A stretch of 64,000 nt of DNA from Xanthobacter aminoxidans (GCF_023571765.1 NZ_JAMJXC010000011.1:124001-188000); one strand, 5' to 3'; shown: positions 36,688 to 45,244, numbered from the stretch's first letter. Translations and numbers: made by a program. Notes: generated from the letters alone by a model not told the origin.

Positions 36688-38346
36688 TCAGGAGCGGGAC
36701 TGCTCGTATTGCTCGCGCAGCAGGGTCCGCAGGGCGAACTTCTGGATCTTGCCGGAGGCGGTGGACGGCAGCTGATCGACCACCTCGATCCGCTCGGGAA
36801 AGTATTGCTTGGCGAGATGCTGGCTATCGAGGAAGGCGATCATCTCGTCGAAGCTGAAGGTCTTCCCCGCCTTGGGCACGACGAAGGCGCAGGCCCGCTC
36901 GCCGAGCCGCTCGTCGGGATAGGCGACGATGGCCACCTGCTGGATGCTCGGATGCTTGTAGAGTACCGACTCGATCTCGACCACGGGCAGGTTCTCCGCG
37001 CCGCGGATGATGACGTCCTTGGTGCGCCCGCAGATGCGGATGTAGCCCTGCTCGTCCATGCGCGCGATGTCGCCGGTATCGAACCAGCCATCGGCATCGG
37101 TGGCATTCCACTGCGGCCGCTTGAGGTAGCCGCCGAAATTGGAGCAGCCCCGCACGAAGAGCGCGCCCTCCTGGCCAACCGGGAGCGCGGTGCCGTCAGC
37201 GGCGCGGATTTGAATCTCCATGCCGGGCAGCACGAAGCCGTCCGTGTTGATGGAGCGCTCGTCCGGGTCGGAGGGAGAAACGAGCGTCAGCGCGCCGTTC
37301 TCGGTCATGCCCCAGGCGGAGATGATCTTGGTGCCCAGAACCTTCCGCGCCCGTTCCACCAGCGCCCCCGGAATGGCGGTGCCGGCGCACAGGAAGATGC
37401 GGAGCGAGGAGGAATCCGCACCCAGTTCTTCCACCGTGTTGGTCAGGTCCATGAGGAAGGGCGTCGAAGCCATGGTGAAGGTGACACCTTCCTGCTCGAT
37501 GACGCGCGCCGCCTGCGCCTTGTCCCAGCTGTCCATCAGCACCATGCGGGCCTTGAGCATGAAGGGCATCAGCAGGCCGTACATGAAGCCGGTCTGGTGG
37601 GCCATGGGAGAGGCCATCAACACCACGTCCGCCGCACCGAGCCCGAGCCGGTCCGCATAGGCGAACAGGTTGGAATACATGGTGTTAGCGGTGTGCATCA
37701 CGCCCTTGGGCTCGCCCGTGGTGCCCGAGGTGTAGATGAGCTGGCACACGGCGTTCGCACCGCTGCGGTCGCGGGCGCTGATGTCCCGGACGGCGGGCAC
37801 GTCCGCATCCAGCGCGGGATCGAGCAGCGACGCCTCGAATGCGTCCGGCCCCTCGCCTCCGGCCACGACCAGATGGCGCAGGTCGGGCAGGTCCGCTTTC
37901 AGCCGGTGCGCCATCGCCTCATGGTCGAAGCCGCGGAAGACGCGGGGAATGGCGAACACCTTGGTCTCGCCGTGGCGGAGCATGAACGACAGCTCATGCT
38001 CGCGGAAGATGGGCATCACCGGGTTGAAGACGACGCCCAGCCGGAGGCAGGCGATGTAGAGGACGACGAATTCCCACCCGTTGGGCAGCTGGCAGGACAG
38101 GACGTCGTCCTTGCCGAGGCCGAGACGGCGGAGCCCGGCGGCGGCGCGCCAGGCGAGGCGGTCGATCTCCGCATAGGTCATTTCGCGCCGCGTCCCGCTG
38201 CCGGTCACGACGGTGAGCACGGCCACGGCATCAGGTTTCTCGGCGAGGCAAACGTCGAAATAGTCGAGCAGGGTCTTGCCCTGCCAGAAACCTTCGGCCT
38301 CCATCCGGGCACGGCGGGGCTCGATGAGCACGGCGTCGAATTGCAT
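36688..38346 (-). CDS. aliA: Cyclohexanecarboxylate-CoA ligase
   Basis: 552 residues of the ANL family. P-loop YTSGTTGEPKGVMH, adenylation motif SAWGMTENGALT, and the catalytic lysine in STASGKIQKFALR. The N-terminal MQFDAVLIEPRRARMEAEGF resembles AliA of Rhodopseudomonas palustris. It activates the ring acid to its CoA ester, the first step of the route. GGGGAGG precedes the ATG. Other acyl-CoA synthetases share these motifs; the neighbours make AliA the best call. Confidence 0.84.
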   Translation of the reverse strand: MQFDAVLIEPRRARMEAEGFWQGKTLLDYFDVCLAEKPDAVAVLTVVTGSGTRREMTYAEIDRLAWRAAAGLRRLGLGKDDVLSCQLPNGWEFVVLYIACLRLGVVFNPVMPIFREHELSFMLRHGETKVFAIPRVFRGFDHEAMAHRLKADLPDLRHLVVAGGEGPDAFEASLLDPALDADVPAVRDISARDRSGANAVCQLIYTSGTTGEPKGVMHTANTMYSNLFAYADRLGLGAADVVLMASPMAHQTGFMYGLLMPFMLKARMVLMDSWDKAQAARVIEQEGVTFTMASTPFLMDLTNTVEELGADSSSLRIFLCAGTAIPGALVERARKVLGTKIISAWGMTENGALTLVSPSDPDERSINTDGFVLPGMEIQIRAADGTALPVGQEGALFVRGCSNFGGYLKRPQWNATDADGWFDTGDIARMDEQGYIRICGRTKDVIIRGAENLPVVEIESVLYKHPSIQQVAIVAYPDERLGERACAFVVPKAGKTFSFDEMIAFLDSQHLAKQYFPERIEVVDQLPSTASGKIQKFALRTLLREQYEQSRS

Positions 38347-38368
38347 GGTGTCCTCCCCTGTCTCCGGA

Positions 38369-39541
38369 TCAGCCGTTGACCGCGACCCGACCCGCCCGTT
38401 CGCGGGCGATGATGTTCTTCATGATGTGCGCGGTGCCGTCGCCGATCTGGAGGCCCAGCACGTCGCGCAGCCGCTGCTCGAACGGCAGCTCGGTGGAATA
38501 GGCGGCGTGGCCGTGGATCAGCAGGCAGGCGTGGATCGCCTCATAGGCGAGGAGCGGCGGCCACCACTTGGCCATCGCCGCCTCCGCCACGTGGGGCAGG
38601 CCATTGTCCTTCAGCCACAGGGCGTTGTAGCTGAGCAGCCGGGCGCCCTCGACACGGGTGTCGAAATCGGCGAGCTGGTGGGTGATGCCCTGGAAGGCCG
38701 CCAGCTGCTTGCCGAAGGCGCGCCGCTCGCCGATGTAGGCCCACGCCTCTGCAAGGGACTGGCGGGCCGTTCCAAGGCATTGCAGGCCGATGAGCGAGCG
38801 GGAGAAGTCGAAGCCCTGCATCACCTGCACGAAGCCCTTGTTCTCCCCGCCGAGCAGGTGATCGGCCGGCACCCGCACATTGTCGAAGAAGATGGAGCCG
38901 CGGCCGATGGCATGCTGGCCGAGGTCGGTGAAGCGGGTCGTCGAGATGCCGGGGGTGTCCATGGGCACGAAGACGGCGGAGACGCCGTGCGCCTTGTCCT
39001 CGGGCCGCCCGGTGCGGGCGAAGACGACGGCGGCGGCGGCCTGGTCGGCGGCCGAGATGGAGGTCTTCTCGCCGTTGATGACGTAATGGTCGCCGTCGCG
39101 CTCCATGCGCAGGCCCAGGTTGGCCGCGTCCGAGCCGCCGCGCGGCTCGGTGAGGGCGATGGCCAGCAGGATCTCGCCGGCGGTCAGCTTCGGCAGCCAG
39201 TGGCGCTTGATCTCGGGATTGGCGAAGTTCGCGAGGATCTGGCCGTTGAGCGAGGCGAGGACGTTGATATAGCCGAAGTTGAAATCGCCTTTGGCGATCT
39301 CCTCGATGATGACGCCCGAATAGATGGAGCCGGCACCGCTGCCGCCGAATTCTTCGGGCAGCTCGGGCGCGATGAGGCCGAGGCTGCCCATCTCGCGCAC
39401 CAGATCCGTGCCGAACGTGCCGGTGCGCTCGCGTTCCTTGTAGCCGGGTGCGAGCTTTTCGGCGGCGAATTTCGCTGCGAGATCGCGCAGGGCGACGAGG
39501 TCTTCAGTATCGAAAACCGTTGGATACGCCGTGGGTGTCAT
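38369..39541 (-). CDS. aliB: Cyclohexanecarboxyl-CoA dehydrogenase
   Basis: 390 residues, acyl-CoA dehydrogenase fold (LTEPRGGSDAANLGL and RRAFGKQLAAFQGITHQLAD). The usual catalytic Glu in a YEGT motif is replaced: the position reads GDGT with Asp368. It introduces the 1-ene into cyclohexanecarboxyl-CoA and feeds ETF. It is 22 bp upstream of aliA in the operon. Confidence 0.84.
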   Translation of the reverse strand: MTPTAYPTVFDTEDLVALRDLAAKFAAEKLAPGYKERERTGTFGTDLVREMGSLGLIAPELPEEFGGSGAGSIYSGVIIEEIAKGDFNFGYINVLASLNGQILANFANPEIKRHWLPKLTAGEILLAIALTEPRGGSDAANLGLRMERDGDHYVINGEKTSISAADQAAAAVVFARTGRPEDKAHGVSAVFVPMDTPGISTTRFTDLGQHAIGRGSIFFDNVRVPADHLLGGENKGFVQVMQGFDFSRSLIGLQCLGTARQSLAEAWAYIGERRAFGKQLAAFQGITHQLADFDTRVEGARLLSYNALWLKDNGLPHVAEAAMAKWWPPLLAYEAIHACLLIHGHAAYSTELPFEQRLRDVLGLQIGDGTAHIMKNIIARERAGRVAVNG

Positions 39542-39636
39542 GGCTTGCCTGCCTTGGTTTCCTGCGTGCTGTTCTTGCTGCCCCGGCGTTTCCCCGCCGG
39601 GTTCGGCGCGGCCGCCCGTGCGCGGCCCTGTGGTCG

Positions 39637-39673
39637 TCCGCCATGCCGCCGCCCTGACGTGCGGCATGGCGGA
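39637..39673. other. Hairpin in the badI-aliB gap
   Basis: TCCGCCATGCCGC (39637-39649) pairs perfectly with GCGGCATGGCGGA (39661-39673) across an 11-nt loop. It lies in the 187-bp gap between badI and aliB, the largest gap inside this operon. It may set a processing or attenuation point; the gap has no open frame of its own. Confidence 0.55.
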
Positions 39674-39728
39674 GCCGTCCTGTCCCTTGCGCCCCTGGCG
39701 GGACGGGACCAGACGACGGCGCGAAGCC

Positions 39729-40511
39729 CTACTTGCCGAACTTGCGGAAGTCGGGCTTGCGCTTCTCGCGGAAGGCGACGCCGCCTTCCTTGCTTTCGTC
39801 GGTGTCGTAATAGAGGCTCAGCGCCCGCATCCCGAGGGCGGAGATGCCCCGGATGTTCTCGCTGTCGGCATTGAAGGACACCTTGGCGAGGGCGAGCGCC
39901 GTGGGGGAGCGCTCCATCAGCTCGGCGACCCAGCGGTCCACCTCGGCGTCGAGCTCCTCGTGCGGAACCACCGTGTTGACGAGGCCCATGGCCAGCGCCT
40001 CGGCGGCGCTGTAGCGCTTGTTGAGGTACCAGATCTCGCGCGCCTTCTTCTCGCCGACCACGCGGGCGAGATAGGCGGTGCCGAAGCCCGGATCGACCGA
40101 ACCCACCTTGGGGCCGACCTGCCCGAACTGGGCCTTGTCCGACGCAATGGTGAGGTCGCAGATGGTGGCGAGCACGTTGCCGCCGCCGATGGCGAAGCCG
40201 TTCACGCGGGCGATAACCGGCTTCGGCACGTCGCGGATCAGGCTCTGCAGTTCGTCGATGGGCAGGCCGATGACGCCGCGCCCGTCATACTGGCCGTCAT
40301 GGGCCGACTGGTCGCCCCCGGTGCAGAAGGCCTTGTCGCCGGCGCCGGTGAGCACGATTACGCCCACCTTGCGATCCCAGCCGGCGGTCTGGAAGGCGTG
40401 GATCAGCTCGTCCACGGTGTGGCCGCGGAAGGCGTTGTACTTGTCCGGCCGGTTGATGGTGATCCAGGCGGCGCCGCCGCGGATTTCGTAGAGGATGTCG
40501 GTATAGCTCAT
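39729..40511 (-). CDS. badI: 2-ketocyclohexanecarboxyl-CoA hydrolase
   Basis: 260 residues of the crotonase family, close to MenB. Motifs are FCTGGDQSAHDGQYDGRG, VNGFAIGGGNVLATICDLTI and KVGSVDPGFGTAYLAR. BadI opens the ring hydrolytically to pimelyl-CoA. The ATG at 40511 (GGAGG 5 nt upstream) is preferred over the adjacent ATG at 40514. It sits 11 bp behind badH. Confidence 0.88.
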   Translation of the reverse strand: MSYTDILYEIRGGAAWITINRPDKYNAFRGHTVDELIHAFQTAGWDRKVGVIVLTGAGDKAFCTGGDQSAHDGQYDGRGVIGLPIDELQSLIRDVPKPVIARVNGFAIGGGNVLATICDLTIASDKAQFGQVGPKVGSVDPGFGTAYLARVVGEKKAREIWYLNKRYSAAEALAMGLVNTVVPHEELDAEVDRWVAELMERSPTALALAKVSFNADSENIRGISALGMRALSLYYDTDESKEGGVAFREKRKPDFRKFGK

Positions 40512-40522
40512 CATGTCCTCCC

Positions 40523-41293
40523 TCAGCCGTGCATGGTCAGGCCGCCGGAGACCGAGATCACCTGGCCGGTGATGAAGGCGGCATCGTCGCTGGACAGGAA
40601 CAGGATGGCGCCGGGCAGGTCCTCGGGCTTGCCGAGGCGTCCAAGCGGCACCGCGCGGGTGAAGGCGGTGCGCAGCTTGTCCTTGTCGCCGGCCGCCTCC
40701 ATGAAGCTTTCCAGCATGGCCGTCTCGGTCACGCCCGGGCAAACCGTGTTGAAGGTGATGCCATTGCGGGCATGCTCGCGGGCGAGGGTCTTCATGAAGG
40801 CGATGACGCCCGCCTTGCAGGCGGCATAGACCGCCTCACCCGAGGAGCCGACCCGCCCCGCATCCGAGCCGATGGAGACCACGCGCCCGGCAACGCCGCG
40901 CGCGACCATGGAGGCAAGCACCGGCTTGGTGATGTTCAGCACCGAGCGCAGGTTGATGTCGATGATCTTGCTCCAGAAGTCGGGTTCCGACTTCAGAAAC
41001 GGGACGAACAGGTCCCAGCCCGCGTTGTTGACCAGGATGTCGATGGGCCCCAGGGCGCCCTCCACCTCGGCCACGGCCGCGGCAGTGGCGGCGGCATCGG
41101 TGAGGTCCACCACCATGGTGACGGCCTCGCCACCGGCCGCCTTGATCTCCTCGGCAACCTTCTCGGCCGCCGCGGCGCCGATGTCGGCGACAACCACGCG
41201 TGCGCCTTCCTCGGCGAAGCGCCGGCAAGTTGCCGACCCGATTCCGCCGCCGCCGCCAGTTACGACAACTATTTTACCCTTTAGGCCTCGCAC
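40523..41293 (-). CDS. badH: 2-hydroxycyclohexanecarboxyl-CoA dehydrogenase
   Basis: 256 residues, short-chain dehydrogenase. NAD motif VVTGGGGGIGSATCRRF, NNAG motif, catalytic Ser in SIGSDAG and YAACK. It starts at GTG (41293) with GGAGG 9 nt upstream. It oxidises the 2-hydroxy to the 2-keto CoA ester just before BadI. First gene of the operon, divergent from badR. Confidence 0.87.
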   Translation of the reverse strand: MRGLKGKIVVVTGGGGGIGSATCRRFAEEGARVVVADIGAAAAEKVAEEIKAAGGEAVTMVVDLTDAAATAAAVAEVEGALGPIDILVNNAGWDLFVPFLKSEPDFWSKIIDINLRSVLNITKPVLASMVARGVAGRVVSIGSDAGRVGSSGEAVYAACKAGVIAFMKTLAREHARNGITFNTVCPGVTETAMLESFMEAAGDKDKLRTAFTRAVPLGRLGKPEDLPGAILFLSSDDAAFITGQVISVSGGLTMHG

Positions 41294-41423
41294 GGTGGTC
41301 GTCCTCCATGATCGTGGGCTGGGCCGAAGCGCAGGGCCCCGGCATTTTCGCCTGTTCCGGCGAAGCGCCCGCTCCCCGATACGCCCGTCGCTCTTGTGAC
41401 TTCTGGTTTAGCGACTCCCGCAT

Positions 41424-41453
41424 TTTAGGTCAATATATTTCCTTATTTTGACC
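41424..41453. promoter_or_regulatory. badH/badR operator region, motif copy 2
   Basis: GGTCAA (41428-41433) and TTGACC (41448-41453) form a perfect inverted repeat across 14 bp. AATATATT (41432-41439) inside it is the core shared with copies 1 and 3. It lies in the divergent badH/badR promoter, about 50 bp ahead of badR, as expected for an autoregulated MarR repressor. Confidence 0.55.
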
Positions 41454-41501
41454 GAACCCCGATCCCTTGACCGAGCCGTGCGGCGCGGTCAAAGTGCTGA
41501 C

Positions 41502-42068
41502 ATGACAAAGACTGGTGGCACTTCACGCGGGATTTCGCCGGGCCTGAGCAACAGGCTCTTCTTCCGGCTCTACCAATGCGCAAACATGTTGCATAAGACC
41601 GGAACGCGGGCGCTGGACGACTACGAGATCACCACCCAGCAGTGGGCCGTGCTCGGCGCCCTCACCCGCCCGGCGTTCGCGGAGGGTGTGGCCGTGGGCG
41701 ACCTCGCCGCCTTCCTGCTGGTCACGCGCCAGAACCTTGCCGGCGTGCTGCAGCGGCTCGAGGCCATGGACTATGTGGAGCGCACGGTCGACGCCAACGA
41801 CAACCGCTCGCGCCTCATCCGCCTGACACCCAAGGGGCGAAGCCTTTGGGATGCAAACATGCGCCCGGTCATCGCCGATTATTACGATGCCGCGCTGGCG
41901 GGCTTCTCCACCGAGGATCGGATCCACATGATCCATTACCTCGACAAGATGCTGAACAACTTCAAGGCGATCGATCCGGAAAGCGCAGCCCGCCACCAGG
42001 AGGAGGCACCGGTGGCGGCGGCCGCGCCGACGCCTAGAGTCCGGCGCGTCCCTTCGCCTCGGCGGTGA
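41502..42068 (+). CDS. badR: MarR-family regulator BadR
   Basis: 188 residues from the ATG at 41502; a TTG 54 nt upstream would place the operator inside the gene and is rejected. MarR fold with ITTQQWAVLGALTRP, recognition region LLVTRQNLAGVLQRLEAMD and wing VDANDNRSRLIRLTPKG. Its position opposite badHI-aliAB matches BadR of R. palustris, a repressor relieved by a ring CoA intermediate. The C-terminus is Ala/Pro rich and its last 35 bp overlap the end of the convergent dehydrogenase gene. Confidence 0.84.
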   Translation: MTKTGGTSRGISPGLSNRLFFRLYQCANMLHKTGTRALDDYEITTQQWAVLGALTRPAFAEGVAVGDLAAFLLVTRQNLAGVLQRLEAMDYVERTVDANDNRSRLIRLTPKGRSLWDANMRPVIADYYDAALAGFSTEDRIHMIHYLDKMLNNFKAIDPESAARHQEEAPVAAAAPTPRVRRVPSPRR

Positions 42069-43200
42069 GCGCCTTGGCGATGATGATCTGCTGGATCTGC
42101 GTGGTGCCTTCGTAGATGCGGAACAGCCGGGCATCGCGATAGAGCTGCTCGGCGCGATACTCGCGGATATAGCCGTTGCCGCCGTGGACCTGGACATTCC
42201 GGTCGGCGATCCGCCCCACCGCTTCCGAGGCGAACATCTTGGCGCAGGAGGCCTCGACGCTCACGTCCTGCCCGGCATCGCGCTTTCGCGCCGCATCGAG
42301 CACCATGCAGCGGGCGGCATACGCATCGGCCTTCGAATCGGCGAACATGGCCTGAAGTAGCTGAAAATCGGTCAGCGGCCGGCCGAACTGCCAGCGCCCC
42401 ACCGCATAGGCCAGCATGTCGTCCAGGATGCGCTCGGCGAGCCCCACGCAGGCGGCGGCGATGTGCAGACGCCCCTTGTCCAGCACCTTCATGGCGGTCT
42501 TGAAGCCCTGCCCTTCCACGCCGCCGATCAAGGCAGAGGCCGGCACGCGGCAATCGTCGAAGATGACATCGCACACATGGGCGCCCTGCTGGCCCATCTT
42601 CTTTTCCGGCTTGCCCGTGGTGAGGCCCGGCGTTCCACGCTCCACCGCAAAGGCCGAGACGCCCGCGGCGCCCTTCTGGGCGGGATCGGTGCGCGCCATC
42701 ACGGTGAACAGGCTGGCATGCGGCGCGTTGGTGATGAATCGCTTGGTGCCGTTCAGCACATAGACGTCGCCGTCGCGGCGCGCCGTGGTCTTCACCGAAC
42801 CCGCATCGGATCCCACGTCCGGTTCGGTCAGAGCGAACGAGCCGATGATCTCGCCGGAGGCAAGGCCCGGCAGATATTTCGCCTTTTGCTCCGCCGTGCC
42901 GTCGATGGCGATGCCCTGCATGCCGATGCCCACATTGGTGGCGAACATGGACCGGAAGGCGGGGGCGGCGCGGCCCAGCTCGAAAATGGCGAGCACCTCC
43001 TCCTCCATCACGAGGCCGAGGCCGCCATACTCCTCCGGCGCGGTGAGGCCGAACAGGCCCAGCTCGCGCATCTCCGCGACGATGGCGGCCGGAATGGCGT
43101 CGGTCTCGGCCACCTCGGCCTCCGCGGGGATCAGCCGCTCGTCGACGAACCGGCGGATCGCATCCAGCAGTTGGGACAGGGTCCCGGGATCCAAGGCCAT
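42034..43200 (-). CDS. Acyl-CoA dehydrogenase
   Basis: 388 residues. LTEPDVGSDAGSVKTTA, then GRWQFGRPLTDFQLLQAMFA, and canonical catalytic Glu364 in FRIYEGTTQIQQ. Candidate for pimelyl-CoA dehydrogenation or a BadJ-like step feeding the FadB-like enzyme. GGAGG lies 5 nt before the ATG. Promoter carries motif copy 3. The 3' end overlaps badR antisense by 35 bp. Confidence 0.87.
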   Translation of the reverse strand: MALDPGTLSQLLDAIRRFVDERLIPAEAEVAETDAIPAAIVAEMRELGLFGLTAPEEYGGLGLVMEEEVLAIFELGRAAPAFRSMFATNVGIGMQGIAIDGTAEQKAKYLPGLASGEIIGSFALTEPDVGSDAGSVKTTARRDGDVYVLNGTKRFITNAPHASLFTVMARTDPAQKGAAGVSAFAVERGTPGLTTGKPEKKMGQQGAHVCDVIFDDCRVPASALIGGVEGQGFKTAMKVLDKGRLHIAAACVGLAERILDDMLAYAVGRWQFGRPLTDFQLLQAMFADSKADAYAARCMVLDAARKRDAGQDVSVEASCAKMFASEAVGRIADRNVQVHGGNGYIREYRAEQLYRDARLFRIYEGTTQIQQIIIAKALTAEAKGRAGL

Positions 43201-43212
43201 GACATCCTCCCC

Positions 43213-43233
43213 TATTATGGAAATATATTGTCC
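43213..43233. promoter_or_regulatory. Shared AT-rich motif, copy 3
   Basis: TATTATGGAAATATATTGTCC, 13 bp ahead of the dehydrogenase start and in the divergent promoter with the alcohol dehydrogenase. Close to copy 1 (18/21) and with the same AATATATT core as copy 2. Overlap with the expected promoter suggests repression. Confidence 0.5.
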
Positions 43234-43364
43234 TATATATGCGAGGGACTCAACCCGCAAGATGGTGACATGAAGCCATAAATATTGGATTCTTGAGCCC
43301 ACCCGCGCCGCGCTCGGCTTGCGGAAATAAGGCAACATATCATCCTGATTTGGGAAGGAAGACC

Positions 43365-44387
43365 ATGAAGGCCATTGTGTTGACGGAACGCGGCACCCAT
43401 GGCGTGGCTCTTCGCGACATGCCCGAACCCGCCGTGCCCGAGGGATGGGCAAAAGTTCGGATGCTGGCGGCATCGGTCAACCGCGTCGATCTCTACATGC
43501 GCGACTCGGGCGCGGGCATCACCCACCAGCTGCCGCTCATCATGGGGGTGGACGGCGTGGGCGTGGTGGCCGAGGCGCCTGCTGGATCGGGCGTTGCCCC
43601 GGGCGACCGGGTGATCCTTTACCCTTACGAATTCTGCGGCACCTGCCGGCCTTGCCTCAACGGCGACCAGCCTCTCTGCCACCACGCCAAGATTCTGGGC
43701 GAGCACCGCCACGGCACCTTCGCCGAATATGTGGCGCTCCCCGCGCGCGCTCTGCTGAAGCTGCCGGACGACGCGGATATGGACCAGGCGGCCGTGCTGG
43801 GCGTCGCCCACCTCACCGCCTGGCGCATGGTGTTCGGCAAGGCGCCGGCCGGGCCGGGCACGGTGGTGCTCGTCCAGGGGGCCGGCGGCGGCGTCTCCTA
43901 CGCCGCCGTGCAACTCGCCCGCATGGCGGGCGCGCGGGTCATTGTCACCACCACCGGGCCGGACAAGCTCGCGCATTTCCGCAGCCTTGGCGTCGAAGCT
44001 CTGGACTATCGCGACGCCGACGTCGCCAGGACGGTGCTGGCGCTGACCGGAGGCGAAGGCGCAGATCTCGTCATCGACAATGTGGGCGAGCGCACGTGGG
44101 GCACCTCCCTCAAGGCCCTCGCCCGCGGTGGCCATCTCGTGACCTGCGGCGCGACGACGGGCGCCCATCCCTCGGCGGACCTCCAGCGCCTGTTCATCCG
44201 GCAATTGTCGGTGCACGGCTCCACCATGGGCTCCATGGACGAATTCCGCCGCCTCCTCCTCGCGTGGCACGGCGCCGGCTTCACGCCCCGCATCGACCGC
44301 GCCTTCCCGCTGGCCGACGTGCCCTCCGCCTTCGCCCACCTCGAAGACCCGGCCCGCATGGGCAAGATCCTGATCCGCATCTCCTGA
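43365..44387 (+). CDS. MDR-family alcohol dehydrogenase-like protein
   Basis: 340 residues. The structural-zinc cysteines are kept (CGTCRPCLNGDQPLC) and the NADP Rossmann motif is VQGAGGGVSYAAVQLAR. The catalytic-zinc cysteine and the usual GHE motif are missing (SVNRVDLYMR and IMGVDGVG instead), so it is more likely a quinone-oxidoreductase-type enzyme or an enoyl reductase than a zinc alcohol dehydrogenase. It resembles BadC by context. Its stop lies within a 14-bp tandem duplication. Confidence 0.8.
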   Translation: MKAIVLTERGTHGVALRDMPEPAVPEGWAKVRMLAASVNRVDLYMRDSGAGITHQLPLIMGVDGVGVVAEAPAGSGVAPGDRVILYPYEFCGTCRPCLNGDQPLCHHAKILGEHRHGTFAEYVALPARALLKLPDDADMDQAAVLGVAHLTAWRMVFGKAPAGPGTVVLVQGAGGGVSYAAVQLARMAGARVIVTTTGPDKLAHFRSLGVEALDYRDADVARTVLALTGGEGADLVIDNVGERTWGTSLKALARGGHLVTCGATTGAHPSADLQRLFIRQLSVHGSTMGSMDEFRRLLLAWHGAGFTPRIDRAFPLADVPSAFAHLEDPARMGKILIRIS

Positions 44388-44397
44388 TCCGCATCTC
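44370..44397. repeat. Tandem 14-bp duplication over the stop codon
   Basis: CTGATCCGCATCTC occurs at 44370-44383 and again at 44384-44397; the alcohol dehydrogenase stop (44385-44387) lies in the second copy. It looks like a recent slippage duplication just before the enoyl-CoA hydratase gene. Confidence 0.8.
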
Positions 44398-44422
44398 ATG
44401 AACGCAATCGAAGGCCACAGAC

Positions 44423-45199
44423 ATGACCTATGAGACCGTGCTCGTCGCCACGCAGGGGGCCGTCGGCATCATCACCCTCAATCGGCCGGAGGCGCTCAAC
44501 GCCCTGAACCACCAGATCACCTCCGAACTGTCCCACGCCGCCGCCGCCTTCGATGCCGACCGGGACATCGGCGCGATCGTGATCACGGGCTCGGACAAGG
44601 CTTTTGCCGCCGGGGCCGACATCAAGGAGATGAAGGACAAGACCTTCGCCGAAGTCTATGAGGAACAGCTCATCACGGCCACGTGGGAAGGCGTGTCGCG
44701 GGTTCGCAAGCCGACCATCGCGGCGGTGTCGGGGCACGCCATCGGCGGCGGCTGCGAGCTGGCCCTGATGTGCGACATCATCGTGGCGTCACAGACGGCC
44801 CGCTTCGCCCTGCCGGAGACCACCATCGGCATCATTCCCGGTGCCGGCGGCACCCAGCGCCTGACGCGCATCGTCGGCAAGGCCGTGGCCATGGACATGA
44901 TCCTCACTGGCCGGGCCTTGTCCTCGGCAGAGGCGCAGGCGATGGGGCTGGTCAGTCGCGTGGTGCCCGCTGGCACCCATGTCGCGGAAGCGGTCGCGAT
45001 CGCCGCGCAAATCTCCACCTCGTCCCGGCCCGTGGTGCGCCTCGCCAAGGAAGCCGTGACCCAGGCGTATGAGACGCATCTCCAGGAGGGTCTCTATGTG
45101 GAGCGCAGGCTCCTCTATGCCACCTTTGCCCTTGAGGACCGGCGCGAGGGCATGAACGCCTTTGCGGAAAAACGCAGGCCGACCTTCCGCGGGCTCTGA
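44423..45199 (+). CDS. Enoyl-CoA hydratase (BadK-like)
   Basis: 258 residues, crotonase family with both catalytic regions: FAAGADIKEM and ALPETTIGIIPGAGGTQRLT (two Glu positions). It is the second gene after the MDR protein, 35 bp apart. By context it is the best candidate for hydration of cyclohex-1-ene-carboxyl-CoA (BadK), the step between AliB and BadH. A general short-chain hydratase cannot be excluded. Confidence 0.85.
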   Translation: MTYETVLVATQGAVGIITLNRPEALNALNHQITSELSHAAAAFDADRDIGAIVITGSDKAFAAGADIKEMKDKTFAEVYEEQLITATWEGVSRVRKPTIAAVSGHAIGGGCELALMCDIIVASQTARFALPETTIGIIPGAGGTQRLTRIVGKAVAMDMILTGRALSSAEAQAMGLVSRVVPAGTHVAEAVAIAAQISTSSRPVVRLAKEAVTQAYETHLQEGLYVERRLLYATFALEDRREGMNAFAEKRRPTFRGL

Positions 45200-45244
45200 C
45201 CAGACGGGCTACAAACTGGGCTTCGTCCCGCCGTCCGGCGGTGG

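Noticed and set aside
34699-38379. A 1226-codon open frame on the + strand opposite fadB-like and aliA.
   Set aside because: High GC keeps antisense frames open. The translation has low-complexity Arg/Gly/His/Asp content and no domain, whereas the minus-strand genes carry clear motifs.
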